Part shown: piece after piece, positions 6,614 to 7,820 of the stretch
Numbering within the stretch: the stretch's first letter is position 1
How the letters are laid out: the number at the start of each line of letters is the position of its first letter
Assembly: GCA_019415705.1 (NCBI GenBank)
Contig: DXYS01000010.1
Location: 1 to 7,820 of the forward strand
DNA: 7,820 nt
Reading direction: 5' to 3'
Source: Bacteroidales bacterium
Lineage (GTDB): Bacteria; Bacteroidota; Bacteroidia; Bacteroidales; Muribaculaceae
Notes under the pieces: model-generated
What the model saw: the letters and a program-made list of their open reading frames with translations, nothing else
Database searches by the model: none
Told to the model about the DNA's origin: nothing
Position numbers and translations under genes: made by a program

Positions 6614-7820
6614 CAGAATTTACGCAGAAGTTTAAGTATATTCTCTATAAAGCCGCCGTCGGCTCCGGTCAGCTCTATATAGCCCTCGCTTACGTGTGCG
6701 GTAGTCTCCGCACGCGCCTCTATGCCGAATGACGAGCCTATCAGATTGAGCGGTAACCTGTCAGGTGCGAGATTGAGCGACATATAGGCTACGAGACCGT
6801 CGCGGTAGGTCAGACCCTTGAAGGGCGACAGCGCTGCCGGCGGATTGGTCGAGAGCACGAAACGGTCGCCGCGACCGTAGGCATAGAGTTTCATCTTGCC
6901 GCCGGCATTAATTTCGACAGAATTATCCGGACCGTCAGTGAGACTGACACCTGACGCGCCGAGAAGGGCGGCGACGTTGTTGCGCCCCTCAGTCATCGTG
7001 CGCTCGACGGCATCCTTCTCGGAGTCGACGACAATCGCTCCGCTGAACGAGTCGGCGCCGAAACCTAAGATGCCTGCGTCTTTTTTGACCGAAATGCCCA
7101 TGGCAAACGCGTCGACTACGTTGAGCATCGAGTCGACCACAGCGCCGTAATCGTCAGAGGCCTCATGGGCATACATCGACATCTCGCGGCGCATCATGGC
7201 CTTGTAGTCATCACCTATAGCCAGCGCCCACACGAGATCGTTGCCGCCGACAAGCGCCAGCGACTCGGTCGACACAGGTTTATATGTGCCGGGCTTGAGC
7301 ATCTCCATCTCTTTGCCCTCGCGGTCATAGGCGTGAGCTTTATACTCGATGCGCGGGCCTTTGAAGTCAATGACCGTTATTGCATAGTCACCCTGAAAAC
7401 CTTCGGGCATGAAGTCTGAAGACATCGACGACACAATTTCCTTGAGGCGCGCGCCGTCAATGGCTATTGCGAGGTCTCCCTCTGCCAGACGCTCAGCGCG
7501 CCACTGTGGCATAGGATGGGCAGCGGCAGCCTCGCGCGTCTGCTGACGCACCTTAATGGCCTCAATGCCTTTGGCATTGACAACCGAGCCGATGTTGCCG
7601 TCGACGACGACCGCAAAATCCTCGCCGGGCGCATCATAGACAGTCATGCCGTCGGCCGTCGATTCGTTATATCCCTCGCCGCGGGCCCACGCGCTGAAAT
7701 CGCCCTTGTCTGATATGGCAAACAGCATCACTACTTTCTCGGGATAAGTGACCGAAACGACGAGACTGTGACGGTCGACACCCTTAGCTCCAGACAAAGC
7801 TACTATGCGCGAGACAGGGT
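6613..7820 (-). CDS. Hypothetical protein, possibly DUF4836-like and exported; 5' end outside window
   Basis: The frame is open from the window edge (7818 is the first full codon) to TGA at 6613-6615, giving 401 residues of an unknown total. The codon at 7795-7797 is TTG, an internal Leu within reading SRIVALSGAKG, so it is not the start. No N-terminus or signal peptide can therefore be seen. The visible part alternates beta-rich stretches (HSLVVSVTY, FAVVVDGN, ALAIGDD, MKLYAYGRGDRFVLSTN) with helices and ends in a cationic tail (ILKLLRKF). No catalytic motif is evident. The pattern of variable strands with invariant-looking VALS.., GDLAIAIDG and GLVAYMSLNL recalls Bacteroidales DUF4836 lipoproteins from memory; this is a weak assignment. 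Its stop overlaps the ATPase start by one base, so it is the first visible gene of a coupled operon. It may be the accessory or cargo-handling partner of that transporter, which is inference from position. Confidence 0.85.
   Translation of the reverse strand, partial: PVSRIVALSGAKGVDRHSLVVSVTYPEKVVMLFAISDKGDFSAWARGEGYNESTADGMTVYDAPGEDFAVVVDGNIGSVVNAKGIEAIKVRQQTREAAAAHPMPQWRAERLAEGDLAIAIDGARLKEIVSSMSSDFMPEGFQGDYAITVIDFKGPRIEYKAHAYDREGKEMEMLKPGTYKPVSTESLALVGGNDLVWALAIGDDYKAMMRREMSMYAHEASDDYGAVVDSMLNVVDAFAMGISVKKDAGILGFGADSFSGAIVVDSEKDAVERTMTEGRNNVAALLGASGVSLTDGPDNSVEINAGGKMKLYAYGRGDRFVLSTNPPAALSPFKGLTYRDGLVAYMSLNLAPDRLPLNLIGSSFGIEARAETTAHVSEGYIELTGADGGFIENILKLLRKF

Noticed and set aside
6613..7797. 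Complete 394-aa gene starting at 7797
   Set aside because: The codon there is TTG and the same frame stays open to the window edge, with plausible protein sequence upstream (SRIVAL), so the gene is 5'-truncated by the window and does not start here.

Overview
The window looks like chromosomal DNA of a Bacteroidota species, order Bacteroidales. The main evidence is a tandem SusC/SusD-type outer-membrane pair, a SusD lipoprotein signal peptide, and A-rich stretches in place of Shine-Dalgarno sites ahead of the first two start codons. The coding DNA is fairly GC-rich for Bacteroides, with many GTC, GAC and GCC codons. That would suit a gut Muribaculaceae-type genome, but this placement is an impression from composition and not a firm assignment.

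All five genes lie on the minus strand, so the biological reading order runs from high to low coordinates. The first block (7820 to 4735) is a compact three-gene operon. It holds the 3' part of an unrecognised protein that resembles DUF4836-type proteins, then an ABC ATPase that overlaps it by one base (TGATG), then an FtsX/MacB-type permease four bases later. The ATPase and permease should form a type VII ABC transporter, a class that usually does mechanical work across the envelope (lipoprotein transfer, export, or cell-wall hydrolase control) rather than pumping solutes through a pore. The ATPase departs from consensus at several motifs; most strikingly the switch-loop histidine is replaced by serine.

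An AT-rich intergenic region of 337 bases (4398-4734) follows. It separates the operon from the second block and should hold the promoter and leader of the SusC gene. It contains a perfect 8-bp inverted repeat, a cluster of three TTTAACA/TGTTAAA half-sites, an 11-bp direct repeat and a G-rich run. No convincing Bacteroidota -33/-7 promoter or intrinsic terminator could be picked out by eye.

The second block (4397 to 1) is a full-length SusC/RagA-type TonB-dependent receptor (1038 aa) and, 36 bases later, a SusD/RagB-type surface lipoprotein whose 3' end is cut off by the window. Together they should form a pedal-bin importer that captures and imports a glycan or peptide. No glycoside hydrolase, peptidase, hybrid two-component sensor or ECF sigma/anti-sigma pair is visible, so the ligand cannot be named from this window.

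No RNA genes, mobile elements or CRISPR arrays were seen. The best candidate for something under-described is the three-gene ABC module with the non-canonical ATPase. The SusCD pair is of a well-known kind.
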